Of a stretch of 48,526 nucleotides of DNA, positions 24,813-33,984 are shown piece by piece. Each line of letters begins with the position of its first letter. Positions within the stretch are counted from its first letter, which is position 1. The stretch spans positions 1 through 48,526 of the IMG/VR virus record IMGVR_UViG_3300013372_005370. One strand, 5' to 3'. The notes beneath the pieces are model-generated. The model saw only the letters and a program-made list of their open reading frames with translations. It was not told where the DNA came from and did no database searches. Position numbers and translations under genes: made by a program. This DNA is from a virus.

Positions 24813-25111
24813 TTTTTAGATTTTGCTTTCTCCCTAAAAGATTCCTTGATATAATCGGTTACCTCTGTTCCCGTTCTTTTCTTTTTACTAAGAAACTTGT
24901 TAAAGTTTTCAGATTTTCCTTCGTTATCTAAAAAAATATTTACCTCTGCTGTCTCATACATTGCATCGATAATCTCAGGCATTTGTGGATTTGCTGAAGT
25001 GTAATTTCTAGAATTTACTCTAATCTCCGTGCTTTGTCCGGGTACATCAACGCTTCCTGGAGAATCTAGCCATTCAAATATGAAATTGTCGAAATTTTTT
25101 AAATTTTTCAT
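24809..25111 (-). CDS. Putative capsid-targeted small protein, unknown
   Basis: A 100-residue protein starting MKNLKNFDNFIFEWLDS, which fits the leader with I-F-E as the cut site. It is followed by a Pro/Ser/Val stretch and a charged C-terminus with a Lys-rich end (REKAKSKK). On the minus strand, GAATATATAC lies about 20 bases upstream of the ATG (25112-25134), a variant of the element found before plus-strand members. First gene of a two-gene minus-strand operon. Confidence 0.55.
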   Translation of the reverse strand: MKNLKNFDNFIFEWLDSPGSVDVPGQSTEIRVNSRNYTSANPQMPEIIDAMYETAEVNIFLDNEGKSENFNKFLSKKKRTGTEVTDYIKESFREKAKSKK

Positions 25112-25182
25112 CTAATAGTATATATTCACCTGGAACATAAGAAAGATAGATGGATAGAACAAATAAGAAAATCTCTTTTTAA

Positions 25183-26589
25183 ATGATCATAGACATAGAA
25201 AATAAAGGTAGTTATTTAAAGGTATCACACTTTAATGAAGAGGGGGAATTAGCTTTTATGGAAGTTCCAATTAAAGAGGAGGATAGATTTATCTGGGAGA
25301 AGTGCAGTCCACATGATCCAAAAAGGGATAAAGAATGGACCAATTGGATGGGGGAAGCAGTAAAAAAAACTAAGACCCAGAAATACAATAAGTATAGAAT
25401 GGCCCAAATACTTATAGATTCGCCTGAAGAATTAACTAAGCCACTTTGGGAATATCAAACACCCAGAAAATATTTTGTCGATATCGAGGTTGAAATAACA
25501 GAGGATATGGCAGCAGCCTTAGATACAGAAAACGCAAGAAATCGGGTTCTTTCTATAGGGATTGCCACTGACAAGAATAAGATAATAGTTCTTGGTCTTG
25601 ATCCTCTTACTTCTGAGCAACAAGCCAGTATTTACAAAAAAATAAATTCATATTTCGCAAGAACTGGAGACGAATGGACATTTAAATACAAGCAGTTTCC
25701 CTCAGAGTACGATATGCTCTACACTTTTTTCAAAGAACTTGGTCCTCGTATGCCTGTTATAACTGGTTGGAACTGGCTAGGCTACGATTGGCCTTATTTA
25801 TTAAATAGAGCTAAAAGAATAGGGATTGATCCTAAGATGATTTCCCCTGGAAATTATTTAATGGGAAAATCACAATTACCTATGCACTTACTTATGATTG
25901 ATTACCTCGATATCTATAAAAAATGGGATCGTGTTATCAAGATTAAAGAGAGCAATAGATTAGACTATGTTGCCGAAAAGGCGGTTGGATTTAAAAAAAT
26001 AGAGTACACAGGGACCCTTAGAGATTTATACCAATCTAATTTCGAAGACTTCATCTATTATAACGCTGTTGACTGTGCCTTGGTACATTATATTGACGCC
26101 AAGCTTAAAACTATGCAAACATTTTTTAAAATCGCTATGATTTCTGGGGTGGAAGTAAATAGAGCACTTTCCCCAGTATGGTCTACAGAAATTATGATGC
26201 TTAGAAAATTTCTTGATAGGAAACAGGTTTTTACCGACGAAAGAAAAGAAGAAGTACATGTTAAATTTGCAGGGGGTTATGTAAAAGAACCAGCTAAAGG
26301 ATTACATGAATGGATAGCTTGCTACGACTTTGCTTCTCTTTATCCGAACACTATGGTTCAATGGGGGATATCACCCGAAGTATATAAAGGTAAAAATCTA
26401 GATACTCCAAAAGAAACATGGACCAAGACAGCATCAGGAGCATATTTTGGAGGGGAGGACGAGAATCCGATATTAAGAACAATTATTAAAGATCTCTATT
26501 CTAAAAGAAGAAAAACAAAAGATCGAATGTTAGAGCTACAGATCGAAATTGACAAGCTAGAAAAGTTATTAGAAAAAGAAAAAAATTAA
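25183..26589 (+). CDS. 43: B-family DNA polymerase, N-terminal half (exonuclease and motif A)
   Basis: A 468-residue protein holding the first half of a gp43-type polymerase. Proofreading exonuclease motifs are intact: YFVDIEVEI (Exo I, Asp/Glu near residue 99), NWLGYDWPYL (Exo II, near 197) and YYNAVDCAL (Exo III, near 292). Polymerase motif A, DFASLYPNT, lies near 382. The frame then ends cleanly after a Lys/Glu-rich helix (LQIEIDKLEKLLEKEKN), which corresponds to the first fingers helix of T4 gp43. Motifs B and C are missing here and are found 14 kb away at 40876-42024. Together the halves total about 850 residues (T4 gp43 is 898). Confidence 0.85.
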   Translation: MIIDIENKGSYLKVSHFNEEGELAFMEVPIKEEDRFIWEKCSPHDPKRDKEWTNWMGEAVKKTKTQKYNKYRMAQILIDSPEELTKPLWEYQTPRKYFVDIEVEITEDMAAALDTENARNRVLSIGIATDKNKIIVLGLDPLTSEQQASIYKKINSYFARTGDEWTFKYKQFPSEYDMLYTFFKELGPRMPVITGWNWLGYDWPYLLNRAKRIGIDPKMISPGNYLMGKSQLPMHLLMIDYLDIYKKWDRVIKIKESNRLDYVAEKAVGFKKIEYTGTLRDLYQSNFEDFIYYNAVDCALVHYIDAKLKTMQTFFKIAMISGVEVNRALSPVWSTEIMMLRKFLDRKQVFTDERKEEVHVKFAGGYVKEPAKGLHEWIACYDFASLYPNTMVQWGISPEVYKGKNLDTPKETWTKTASGAYFGGEDENPILRTIIKDLYSKRRKTKDRMLELQIEIDKLEKLLEKEKN

Positions 26590-26620
26590 CAATTTAAGAC
26601 AACCAATCTCAATGTTTTTT

Positions 26621-26629
26621 GATATATAA
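26621..26629 (+). promoter_or_regulatory. TTTTTTGATATATAA element (candidate phage promoter)
   Basis: It lies between the polymerase N-half and the dUTPase-like gene, 52 bases before the start of the latter, and would serve the nucleotide-metabolism operon (dUTPase-like, nrdB, nrdA, adenylate kinase). Confidence 0.4.
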
Positions 26630-26681
26630 AAAACCCAGAGAGATTTAGTCTAGATATAAACACAGACAAAAAATCACAATT

Positions 26682-27161
26682 ATGGCAAATACAGACAATG
26701 AATGCAAGGATCTTCTTGTTGGAAACGATTACGAAAAATCCACACACCATCTGGAGAAGTTAATGACTCTGCAGAAAAACACTCAGGAAAGGGTTTATGG
26801 TTATAAATTTAATGATCTTACCCTCGGAGAAATTAAAGACTTTTGGCTTTGGAACACCAGAGCTATCGAAGACGAAATATCAGAGGCATACGATGCCTTA
26901 GGTGGAGTATCCAATAATGGCGAGACTTCTATAGGAAACGCAGTATGGAAACCGTGGAAGAGCAACCATAAGAAGGCTTACGAAATGAAAATATCGGATT
27001 TATCCGAGGATGACTTAAAAGAATTAAAAATGGAGTTAGTAGATATTCAACATTTCGTATTCAACATGATGGCTTCAGTTGGCATGACAGCTGAAGAGCT
27101 TTATGATTATTACCTCTCCAAAAACAAGGAAAATATACGGAGACAAGAAAACAATTATTAA
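26682..27161 (+). CDS. Dimeric dUTPase/MazG-like NTP pyrophosphatase
   Basis: A 159-residue all-helical NTP pyrophosphatase. WNTRAIEDEISEAYDAL (about residues 64-80) supplies the E-x-x-E metal-binding helix, and MELVDIQHFVFNMMASVG (about 118-135) the second E-x-x-D helix. The ending YLSKNKENIRRQENNY matches the K-x-x-N-x-x-RQ signature of dimeric dUTPases and MazG-like enzymes. It would hydrolyse dUTP (perhaps dCTP, as T4 gp56 does) to the monophosphate, which keeps uracil out of DNA and feeds thymidylate synthesis. It is upstream of nrdB and nrdA, as expected for a dNTP operon. Confidence 0.75.
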   Translation: MANTDNECKDLLVGNDYEKSTHHLEKLMTLQKNTQERVYGYKFNDLTLGEIKDFWLWNTRAIEDEISEAYDALGGVSNNGETSIGNAVWKPWKSNHKKAYEMKISDLSEDDLKELKMELVDIQHFVFNMMASVGMTAEELYDYYLSKNKENIRRQENNY

Positions 27162-27180
27162 TTAAAATTAAAAATTAAAT

Positions 27181-28164
27181 ATGGATAGATTATATTCTTT
27201 ACCTGAGCCTATTTTACAAGAAAACAAAAATCGTTTTGTTTTATTTCCCATCGAACATCAAGATATTTGGGAAATGTACAAGAAACAACAGGCTTGTATC
27301 TGGACTGCTGAAGAAATTGATCTAGCCCAGGATTTAAACGACTGGAGAAATAAGCTAACCGACGATGAAAGATATTTTGTCAAAAATGTTTTAGCTTTCT
27401 TTGCTGCTTCTGATGGTATAGTAAATGAAAATTTAGCTGATAATTTTGTTTCCGAGGTTCAATACACAGAGGCTAAGTTTTTTTATGGGTTTCAAATTAT
27501 GATGGAAAATATACATTCGGAAACATACTCATTACTCATAGACACATACATTAATGATAAGGAGGAAAAAAATAGGTTGTTTAATGCTATAGAAACAATT
27601 CCCGCGGTGAAGAAAAAAGCCGAATGGGCTCTTAAATGGATAGATTCGCCAAATTTTCAGGAAAGATTAGTTGCTTTCGCTGCTGTAGAAGGAATATTTT
27701 TTAGCGGATCCTTCTGCTCTATTTTCTGGCTTAAGAAAAGAGGTCTTATGCCGGGTCTTTCGTTTTCTAATGAGTTAATTTCAAGAGACGAAGGTATGCA
27801 CTGCGATTTTGCAGTGATGTTACACAATAACCACCTTGTAAATAAAGTTAGTGAAGCTAGAATTTATGAAATTATAATAAGTGCTCTTGAAATAGAAAAG
27901 GAATTTATCATCGAATCTTTACCTGTTAGATTAATTGGTATGAATTCAGAATTAATGAAACAGTATTTAGAGTTTGTTGCGGACAGACTCTTAGTCGATT
28001 TAGGGTGCTCTAAAGCATACAACTCAGAAAATCCATTTGACTTTATGATGAACATCTCACTTCAAGGAAAGACAAATTTTTTCGAGAAAAGAGTTGGTGA
28101 ATATCAGAAGGCTGGGGTAATAAACAAATCAGAAGACGCTTTTGATTTTGATGTCGAATTTTAA
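27181..28164 (+). CDS. nrdB: Ribonucleotide reductase class Ia, small subunit
   Basis: A 327-residue R2 subunit. Di-iron ligands and radical site are in order: FFAASDGIV (Asp near residue 79), [23 protein letters not shown] (Glu near 98, Glu and His of ENIHSE, and the radical Tyr just after), [11 protein letters not shown] (Glu near 170) and [11 protein letters not shown] (Glu and His near 203-206). The C-terminus, DAFDFDVEF, is the acidic, aromatic tail that docks on NrdA. It makes the tyrosyl radical used by NrdA to reduce NDPs. nrdA follows after 19 bases. Confidence 0.95.
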   Translation: MDRLYSLPEPILQENKNRFVLFPIEHQDIWEMYKKQQACIWTAEEIDLAQDLNDWRNKLTDDERYFVKNVLAFFAASDGIVNENLADNFVSEVQYTEAKFFYGFQIMMENIHSETYSLLIDTYINDKEEKNRLFNAIETIPAVKKKAEWALKWIDSPNFQERLVAFAAVEGIFFSGSFCSIFWLKKRGLMPGLSFSNELISRDEGMHCDFAVMLHNNHLVNKVSEARIYEIIISALEIEKEFIIESLPVRLIGMNSELMKQYLEFVADRLLVDLGCSKAYNSENPFDFMMNISLQGKTNFFEKRVGEYQKAGVINKSEDAFDFDVEF

Positions 28165-28183
28165 AAATAATAATATAAATTAA

Positions 28184-30679
28184 ATGATTGTAATAAAAAG
28201 AGACGGTTCTAAAGAACCTGTTAGATTTGAAAAAGTTTCCAATAGAATTAAAAAAATGACCTATGGTCTAAATCCAGACCATATTGATTCATTAGAGATT
28301 GCGCAAAAGGTTATTGCCGGGATTTACGATGGGATTTCTACGCAGGAGTTAGATAATCTTGCAGCTGAAACTGCAGCCTCACTTATACCTAACCATCCGG
28401 ACTATTCAATCTTGGCTTCAAGAATAGCAGTTTCCAGATTACATAAGACAACTAAGAAAAAATTCTCTGAAACTATAGAGGATCTCTATAATTACATCGA
28501 CCCGGAGACAAATATGCCAGCGGGTCTTATTAACGATCATACTTACGGTGTCGTTATGAAAAATAAACAGAAGCTCGATGGTGCTGTCATACACGAAAGA
28601 GATTTTAATTTTGAGTATTTTGGATTTAAAACCTTAGAAAAGAGCTATCTTTTAAAAACCCACGGTGAGACAACAGAAACACCACAACACATGTACATGA
28701 GGGTAGCTGTTGGGATTTGGGGAGAGGATTTTAAAAATGTGATAAAAACTTACGAGTTGCTTTCTAATCATTTAATGACCCATGCAACCCCAACTTTATT
28801 TAACGCGGGCACAAAAAAACCTCAGTTATCGTCTTGCTTTCTTTTGATGATGTCAGATGACTCTATTCCTGGAATTTATAAGACATTATCTGATGTTGCT
28901 GTTATTTCACAGAATGCGGGAGGAATAGGACTTGCTATTCATAACGTGAGAAGTACGGGATCGTATATTAAAGGTACAAACGGAACATCAAACGGAATCG
29001 TCCCAATGCTTAGAGTTTTTAATGAAACAGCACGATATGTTGACCAAGGGGGAGGTAAAAGAAAGGGATCTTTTGCTATATACATCGAACCATGGCATGC
29101 TGACATAGAGTATTTTCTAGATCTTAGAAAAAATACAGGCAAGGAAGAGCTAAGAGCTAGAGATTTATTTTTAGCTTTATGGACTCCTGATTTATTTATG
29201 CAGAGAGTTAAAGATAGCGGGGAATGGTCATTATTCTCTCCTTCTGACGTTCCGGGAATTTGGGAATTATACGGGGATGATTTCGAGAAAGCATATCTAG
29301 AAGCAGAGCTTTCTGGAAAGGCTAGAAAGACAATTAAAGCAAGAGATTTATGGACTAAGATTATCGATTCCCAAATAGAAACAGGAACACCATATATGCT
29401 TTATAAGGATGCTGCTAATAAAAAATCAAATCAGCAGAATTTAGGGACTATAAAAAGCTCAAATCTTTGTACGGAGATTTTAGAATACACCGACAAGGAC
29501 GAGCAAGCTGTTTGTAATCTTGCATCTATCCCAGTAAATAAATTTTTAAAATCTACAGATAATAGAACTTCCAAGATAGCTAGAGGAAAATGTGAAGTTG
29601 ATCACAAAGCTCTGTATGACGTATCTTACCAAACAGCTATTAATTTAAACAAAGTTATTGACGTTAATTATTATCCAACTAAAGAAACAGAAAGATCGAA
29701 CACTAGACACCGTCCTATTGGGATAGGAATCCAGGGGTTAGCCGATCTTTTTGCAATTATCGGTATTCCATTTACCTGCTTAGAAGCTAAGAAGATAAAT
29801 GAGGAAATATTTGAGACAATTTACTTTGCAGCTATGGTAGCTTCTGTTGATCTTGCTAAAAAAGAAGGTAAATATGAATCGTTCGAGGGATCACCTCTTT
29901 CTAAGGGACAATTCCAATTCAATCTTTGGGGATTTAACGACAAGGATCTCTCAGGAAGATGGGATTGGCACAAACTTAGAAAAGATGTAATGAAGCACGG
30001 AGCTAGAAATTCATTGTTACTTGCGCCGATGCCTACCGCTTCAACGGCTCAGATTATGGGTAATAATGAGGCATTTGAACCATTTACGTCTAATATCTAT
30101 ACTAGAAGAACATTAAGCGGTGAGTTCATCCTTGTAAACAAGCATCTTGTTAGAGAGCTCATCTCTTTAGGTCTATGGAGTGATAATATGAAAAATCTAA
30201 TTATCCTAAATAAAGGATCCGTCCAAAATATACCACAAATACCAGAAGCCCTTAGAGAAATATACAAAACTGTATGGGAGATAAAGCAGAAAGACCTAAT
30301 AGACATGTCTGCAGGAAGGGGTAAATTTATCTGTCAGTCTCAATCCCTAAATCTTTTCATAGAGAACGTTAATGCTGCTAAATTAACATCTGCACATTTC
30401 CATTCATGGGAATTAGGACTAAAAACTGGAATGTACTATCTAAGAACTAAATCCGCGGTGGATGCGATTTCCGGTTTAGGAATAGACATGGAAAAGGCAA
30501 AGAAATACCGGGAGACATCGGAGGAAAAAATCCCAACCCCAGTAAAAGAAAATGCTGAGGAGAAGATAGATATGCTCGGCATGACAAGTGAGGAACTAAG
30601 TAAGGCTGCAGAAGACATAATGTCTGATATAGTTTGTAGCTTGGACAATCCCGATGATTGTCTTGCTTGCGGATCATAA
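28184..30679 (+). CDS. nrdA: Ribonucleotide reductase class Ia, large subunit
   Basis: An 831-residue R1 subunit. An N-terminal ATP-cone (IKRDGSKEPVRFEKVSNRI, about residues 4-22) indicates allosteric activity control. The catalytic barrel has SSCFLL (first redox Cys near 218), NLCTEI (Asn, thiyl-radical Cys and Glu near 427-431), AVCNLAS (second redox Cys near 445), PTASTAQIMGNNEAFEP near 620, and GMYYLRT (two radical-transfer Tyr near 750). The C-terminus, DDCLACGS, has the Cys pair that shuttles electrons from thioredoxin or glutaredoxin. All key residues are present, so the enzyme should be active with the NrdB encoded just upstream. Confidence 0.95.
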   Translation: MIVIKRDGSKEPVRFEKVSNRIKKMTYGLNPDHIDSLEIAQKVIAGIYDGISTQELDNLAAETAASLIPNHPDYSILASRIAVSRLHKTTKKKFSETIEDLYNYIDPETNMPAGLINDHTYGVVMKNKQKLDGAVIHERDFNFEYFGFKTLEKSYLLKTHGETTETPQHMYMRVAVGIWGEDFKNVIKTYELLSNHLMTHATPTLFNAGTKKPQLSSCFLLMMSDDSIPGIYKTLSDVAVISQNAGGIGLAIHNVRSTGSYIKGTNGTSNGIVPMLRVFNETARYVDQGGGKRKGSFAIYIEPWHADIEYFLDLRKNTGKEELRARDLFLALWTPDLFMQRVKDSGEWSLFSPSDVPGIWELYGDDFEKAYLEAELSGKARKTIKARDLWTKIIDSQIETGTPYMLYKDAANKKSNQQNLGTIKSSNLCTEILEYTDKDEQAVCNLASIPVNKFLKSTDNRTSKIARGKCEVDHKALYDVSYQTAINLNKVIDVNYYPTKETERSNTRHRPIGIGIQGLADLFAIIGIPFTCLEAKKINEEIFETIYFAAMVASVDLAKKEGKYESFEGSPLSKGQFQFNLWGFNDKDLSGRWDWHKLRKDVMKHGARNSLLLAPMPTASTAQIMGNNEAFEPFTSNIYTRRTLSGEFILVNKHLVRELISLGLWSDNMKNLIILNKGSVQNIPQIPEALREIYKTVWEIKQKDLIDMSAGRGKFICQSQSLNLFIENVNAAKLTSAHFHSWELGLKTGMYYLRTKSAVDAISGLGIDMEKAKKYRETSEEKIPTPVKENAEEKIDMLGMTSEELSKAAEDIMSDIVCSLDNPDDCLACGS

Positions 30680-30691
30680 AGATTTTTTAAA

Positions 30692-31318
30692 ATGGAACAG
30701 ATAAAATACTTCGAACAATTTTTAAATGAAAGAGAACTTCCTGATAGTCAGGGTGAAGTTCTTGTTATTTTAGGGGCACCTGGATCTGGGAAGGGAACGT
30801 TAGCAAAAGTTCTTAAGGATGATTATGGGATTAACCACATATCTACTGGTGATCTAATCAGGAAGTCAGATGACGATGAGCTTAAAAAAATAATAGCTAG
30901 TGGAGATCTAGTACCTGATTCGATGATAGTTAAAATACTTGTTTCTGAATTAGAAAAAATGGATCCTTCGGAGGGTGTTATTTTTGATGGGTTCCCAAGA
31001 ACAATTAAACAAGCTAAAAAGCTAGATTCAATCCTTGGCAAGATGGGACTTGGGTTAAACCACGCAATATTTCTTGATCTTGATGAAAAAATAGCCAAGG
31101 AAAGGATAAAAGAAAGAGCAAAGAAAGAGGATAGGAAGGATGATTCCAGCGATGAGGTTATAGAAAACAGATTCAATGAATATCACGATAAAACATTCCC
31201 TTTAGTTGACTTCTATAAGAGAAGTAGAAAACTTCTAAAAATAGATGCTGAGGGTGGAAAGGATAAAGTACTTTCTAAAGTTGTTGAAAAACTGGGACTT
31301 ACTAAGAAGAAAAAGTAA
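30692..31318 (+). CDS. adk: Adenylate kinase with putative capsid-targeting leader
   Basis: A 208-residue adenylate kinase. After the leader MEQIKYFEQFLNERELP (cut expected after L-N-E at residue 13) come the P-loop GAPGSGKGT (residues 28-36), STGDLIR (AMP site), DGFPRT near 98, and the lid and Arg region KERIKERAKKEDRKDD...ENRFNEY. The family converts ATP + AMP into 2 ADP. The leader is extra to normal adenylate kinases, which start within a few residues of the P-loop strand, so about 20 residues here are an addition. It lies 12 bases after nrdA, so it could also just supply dNDP/NDP balance. Confidence 0.85.
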   Translation: MEQIKYFEQFLNERELPDSQGEVLVILGAPGSGKGTLAKVLKDDYGINHISTGDLIRKSDDDELKKIIASGDLVPDSMIVKILVSELEKMDPSEGVIFDGFPRTIKQAKKLDSILGKMGLGLNHAIFLDLDEKIAKERIKERAKKEDRKDDSSDEVIENRFNEYHDKTFPLVDFYKRSRKLLKIDAEGGKDKVLSKVVEKLGLTKKKK

Positions 31319-31336
31319 TTCCGTAAAATCATATAG

Positions 31337-31984
31337 ATGAGCACCACTAGTGGAGACTTTGTAAATTCCGTAAGGGATATTCTAAATAAGAAAAAAAAGG
31401 ACGATAATACAAGAAGAATCATTCTACGTGATATTTTTGACAGTCTTATAAATTATTTAAAAAATTCAGGAAAAGCTGAGATAAGGAACGTTAAAGACTT
31501 CGAGACTAACGAGATGTCATATCTTCTGAATCTATACCTAGAATCGGATAATATTTACGCTGATTTTTACGAAATATTAGAAAATAATGGTATCGTGCTA
31601 GATAGACACGAAATCGATTCTAAAAATTCCCTATATGTAGCTAATTTTGGAAAAATCATGCTATCGAATTTAAATTTGGATAGCATTTGTTTTTTGGAGT
31701 TAAAGATCACAGGTAAGTATTTCTCCACATTAAGAATAACTCTAAAAGCCGAAGATATTAGCTATCGTGTTTATGATACCAATTATTTCTATCTTAAGTT
31801 TTGGGTTTTTGATGGTATTAATTTTTCCAATCATGATATACAAATAAGGACTCAGGACAGAAACAAAAACAAGATGAGGGTAGATCTAAATAATGGGTAT
31901 TTTTTCAATATAGTATTTGATAAAATGGGTGAAGTGGTTGAAACAAATATTTCAAAAAAAAGGGGAGCAAAACAGAATCCTTAG
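31337..31984 (+). CDS. Protein of unknown function
   Basis: A 215-residue protein with a charged N-terminal helical part (SVRDILNKKKKDDNTRR) and a beta-rich C-terminal half (FLELKITGKYFSTLRITLKAEDISYRV, YFYLKFWVFDGINFSN). It lies 18 bases after the adenylate kinase and before the glycosyltransferase. No transmembrane segment, signal or catalytic motif seen, and no family recognised. Confidence 0.5.
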   Translation: MSTTSGDFVNSVRDILNKKKKDDNTRRIILRDIFDSLINYLKNSGKAEIRNVKDFETNEMSYLLNLYLESDNIYADFYEILENNGIVLDRHEIDSKNSLYVANFGKIMLSNLNLDSICFLELKITGKYFSTLRITLKAEDISYRVYDTNYFYLKFWVFDGINFSNHDIQIRTQDRNKNKMRVDLNNGYFFNIVFDKMGEVVETNISKKRGAKQNP

Positions 31985-32015
31985 ACTACAACTATAAACA
32001 GATAAACAAAGAATA

Positions 32016-33299
32016 ATGTCAAAGAATAAAATGAAAAAGAAAAGTCCTGTTCCCATGAGTAGCATGACTTCACCAGTGGCTATGAAAAGTCCTTCATATA
32101 ATACAGAAAAACAAGAGATTAGCTTATGTCTTGTTATGATCGTAAAGGATGAAGAGGACACAATGGAAAGATGCTTGAAAGCAGTTGCCCCTTATATCAA
32201 ATATTGGGTAATCGTAGATACTGGATCCACCGATAAAACAAAAGAGGTTATTAAAGCAACAATGGACGATCTAGGAATTCCTGGGGAACTACACGAAAGA
32301 CCTTGGGTTAACTTTGAAGTTAATAGGACGGAGAGCTTAAATCTGGCTAAAGGTAAATGTGATTACAGATGGATAATTGATGCCGATGATACATTCTTTC
32401 CTGAATCAGCTTCAATAAATCCTTTTTCTGGTTTAGATACTAAGCCAGATTGTTATCAACTAATGTATAAATTAAACCAACTACAATATAACCGGGCGCA
32501 GATCGTAAAATCTAGTCAAAATTGGGTTTATAAGGGGGTTCTACATGAATATTTATATTTAGATGAGGATAATATAGAGGTAATGCAGGTTGCTATTAAG
32601 AGATGCTATGTTATGGCTGACATTTCTCCATTAAAAAGAGCTAGCAGTTTGGAGGAAAAATATTCAAACGATGCTAAGATTCTAGAGGATGCTTTAATTA
32701 AGGAGCCAAGTAACGAGAGATATATGTTTTATCTTGCCCAAAGTTACAGGGATGCAGGTCAACTGGAAAAGTCTATAGAATCATACCGGAAAAGGGTTGA
32801 TATGAAAGGATGGGAGGAAGAAGTTTATTACTCCATGTATATGATAGCTAAAATTAGCGAAAGGATAGGTAAGCCAGATTCTGAAATAGCCGATTTATAT
32901 TCTAGAGCGTGGGAATATAGGCCTTCTAGATTGGAATCAGTTTTTCATACTATGAGAAAATTAAGAGACCAAGGAAGACATCTTATCTCTTTTGCGTATG
33001 GTGACGTTGCAATAAAAACTAAAGGTACTGCGGATATTTTATTTATAGAACCTGAGATTTGGCAATGGAGATTGCTAGACGAATATTCTTTGGCCGCATA
33101 TTACATAGGTAATCCTGAGATTTCATTAGAAAAAACAGGAGCTATTGTAAATTCACCCTTTTTTAAAGATATTTTACCAGAAGAACAGAAAAGACTTCTC
33201 AAGAATATAGACTTTTATAAAAAGGGCTCAGAAGAAAAAATGAAAAAATTAAAGCAGATGCAGGCACAGCAAAAAATGCAAGGTTTTAAAAATCCGTAA
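32016..33299 (+). CDS. Family 2 glycosyltransferase with TPR-like C-terminal part
   Basis: A 427-residue protein. After a basic Met/Lys/Ser-rich N-terminus, residues 34-130 form a GT-A domain: ISLCLVMIVKDEEDTMERCL, VIVDTGSTDKTKE near 68, and WIIDADDTFF near 120 (the Asp-x-Asp metal site). A beta segment with WVYKGVLHEYLYLD follows. The C-terminal 200 residues are helical with TPR-like repeats (RYMFYLAQSYRDAGQLEKSIESYRKRV). This GT2-TPR architecture occurs in bacterial glycosyltransferases that modify proteins or cell-surface glycans. The acceptor (phage DNA base, virion protein or host glycan) is not deducible. Confidence 0.75.
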   Translation: MSKNKMKKKSPVPMSSMTSPVAMKSPSYNTEKQEISLCLVMIVKDEEDTMERCLKAVAPYIKYWVIVDTGSTDKTKEVIKATMDDLGIPGELHERPWVNFEVNRTESLNLAKGKCDYRWIIDADDTFFPESASINPFSGLDTKPDCYQLMYKLNQLQYNRAQIVKSSQNWVYKGVLHEYLYLDEDNIEVMQVAIKRCYVMADISPLKRASSLEEKYSNDAKILEDALIKEPSNERYMFYLAQSYRDAGQLEKSIESYRKRVDMKGWEEEVYYSMYMIAKISERIGKPDSEIADLYSRAWEYRPSRLESVFHTMRKLRDQGRHLISFAYGDVAIKTKGTADILFIEPEIWQWRLLDEYSLAAYYIGNPEISLEKTGAIVNSPFFKDILPEEQKRLLKNIDFYKKGSEEKMKKLKQMQAQQKMQGFKNP

Positions 33300-33301
33300 T
33301 G

Positions 33302-33310
33302 GATATATAC
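33302..33310 (+). promoter_or_regulatory. GATATATAC element (candidate phage promoter)
   Basis: GGATATATACTATAAAAATA starts 3 bases after the glycosyltransferase stop and 26 bases before the next ATG. Confidence 0.4.
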
Positions 33311-33327
33311 TATAAAAATAGTATAAA

Positions 33328-33882
33328 ATGATACATCTTTTAGAATTTGAATCTTTTTTTAATTTTCTAATAAAAGAAAATGAGACGAAAGTAGGTATTC
33401 CTATTTATAACGAGAATATTTTCATGCAGAGCAATAATGCGAAACCTGCTATGATAGTAAAAGCTCCGGAACTTATTTCTACATTAACCCGATTATTAGA
33501 GGACCAGGAAAAGGGGGATATTGCAAAAATAATTATTGTCGCGGAAATACCAACTCAGGGTAAAAACGCCCCTGAATATGTAAAAAAGGATGTTCAGATT
33601 GAAAGGGATAGAATGGCTAAAAGAAAATTTGCTTTATATGGAAGTAGAGTAGAAAGAGCAGATAGACCTGAAGAAGAGGATTACACTGATGCTATCAATA
33701 TATTTGTAGATTCTGAATTTATTGTTAAAGGCGTAATTAATAAATTGGGTAAAGACTATATTATAGCAATTCCTGATTCGAAGAAAAGAAAAGCTGAATC
33801 TAGTCAATCCGAAATGGAATATTATACCGTTTATATAGAGCCTAAACAAGTAGACGAAGTGTTTTTTACCCCTGCTCAATAA
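33328..33882 (+). CDS. Putative capsid-targeted protein, unknown
   Basis: A 184-residue protein starting MIHLLEFESFFNFLIKENE, an extended form of the leader with possible cleavage after I-K-E. The rest is mixed alpha/beta: PAMIVKAPELISTLTRLLED, KIIIVAEIPTQGKNAPEYVKKDVQ, a basic segment RDRMAKRKFALYGSRVERAD, DAINIFVDSEFIVKGVI, and a final YYTVYIEPKQVDEVFFTPAQ. No family recognised. It is preceded by a GATATATAC element and followed by a strong terminator, so it is probably a single-gene transcription unit. Confidence 0.55.
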   Translation: MIHLLEFESFFNFLIKENETKVGIPIYNENIFMQSNNAKPAMIVKAPELISTLTRLLEDQEKGDIAKIIIVAEIPTQGKNAPEYVKKDVQIERDRMAKRKFALYGSRVERADRPEEEDYTDAINIFVDSEFIVKGVINKLGKDYIIAIPDSKKRKAESSQSEMEYYTVYIEPKQVDEVFFTPAQ

Positions 33883-33903
33883 AGCTAAATGAAACATAAT
33901 TAG

Positions 33904-33935
33904 AAAGCTCCGATATTAATATCGGAGCTTTTTTT
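33904..33935 (+). terminator. Rho-independent terminator
   Basis: A perfect 28-base palindrome (left arm 33904-33917, right arm 33918-33931; core GCTCCGATATT) followed by T residues to 33935. It ends the unit before the topoisomerase operon. ATGATATAAG just after it may be a weak version of the phage promoter element. Confidence 0.85.
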
Positions 33936-33984
33936 ATGATATAAGTTTATCCATATACTAAAACAACACTAGAAATAAAACAAA

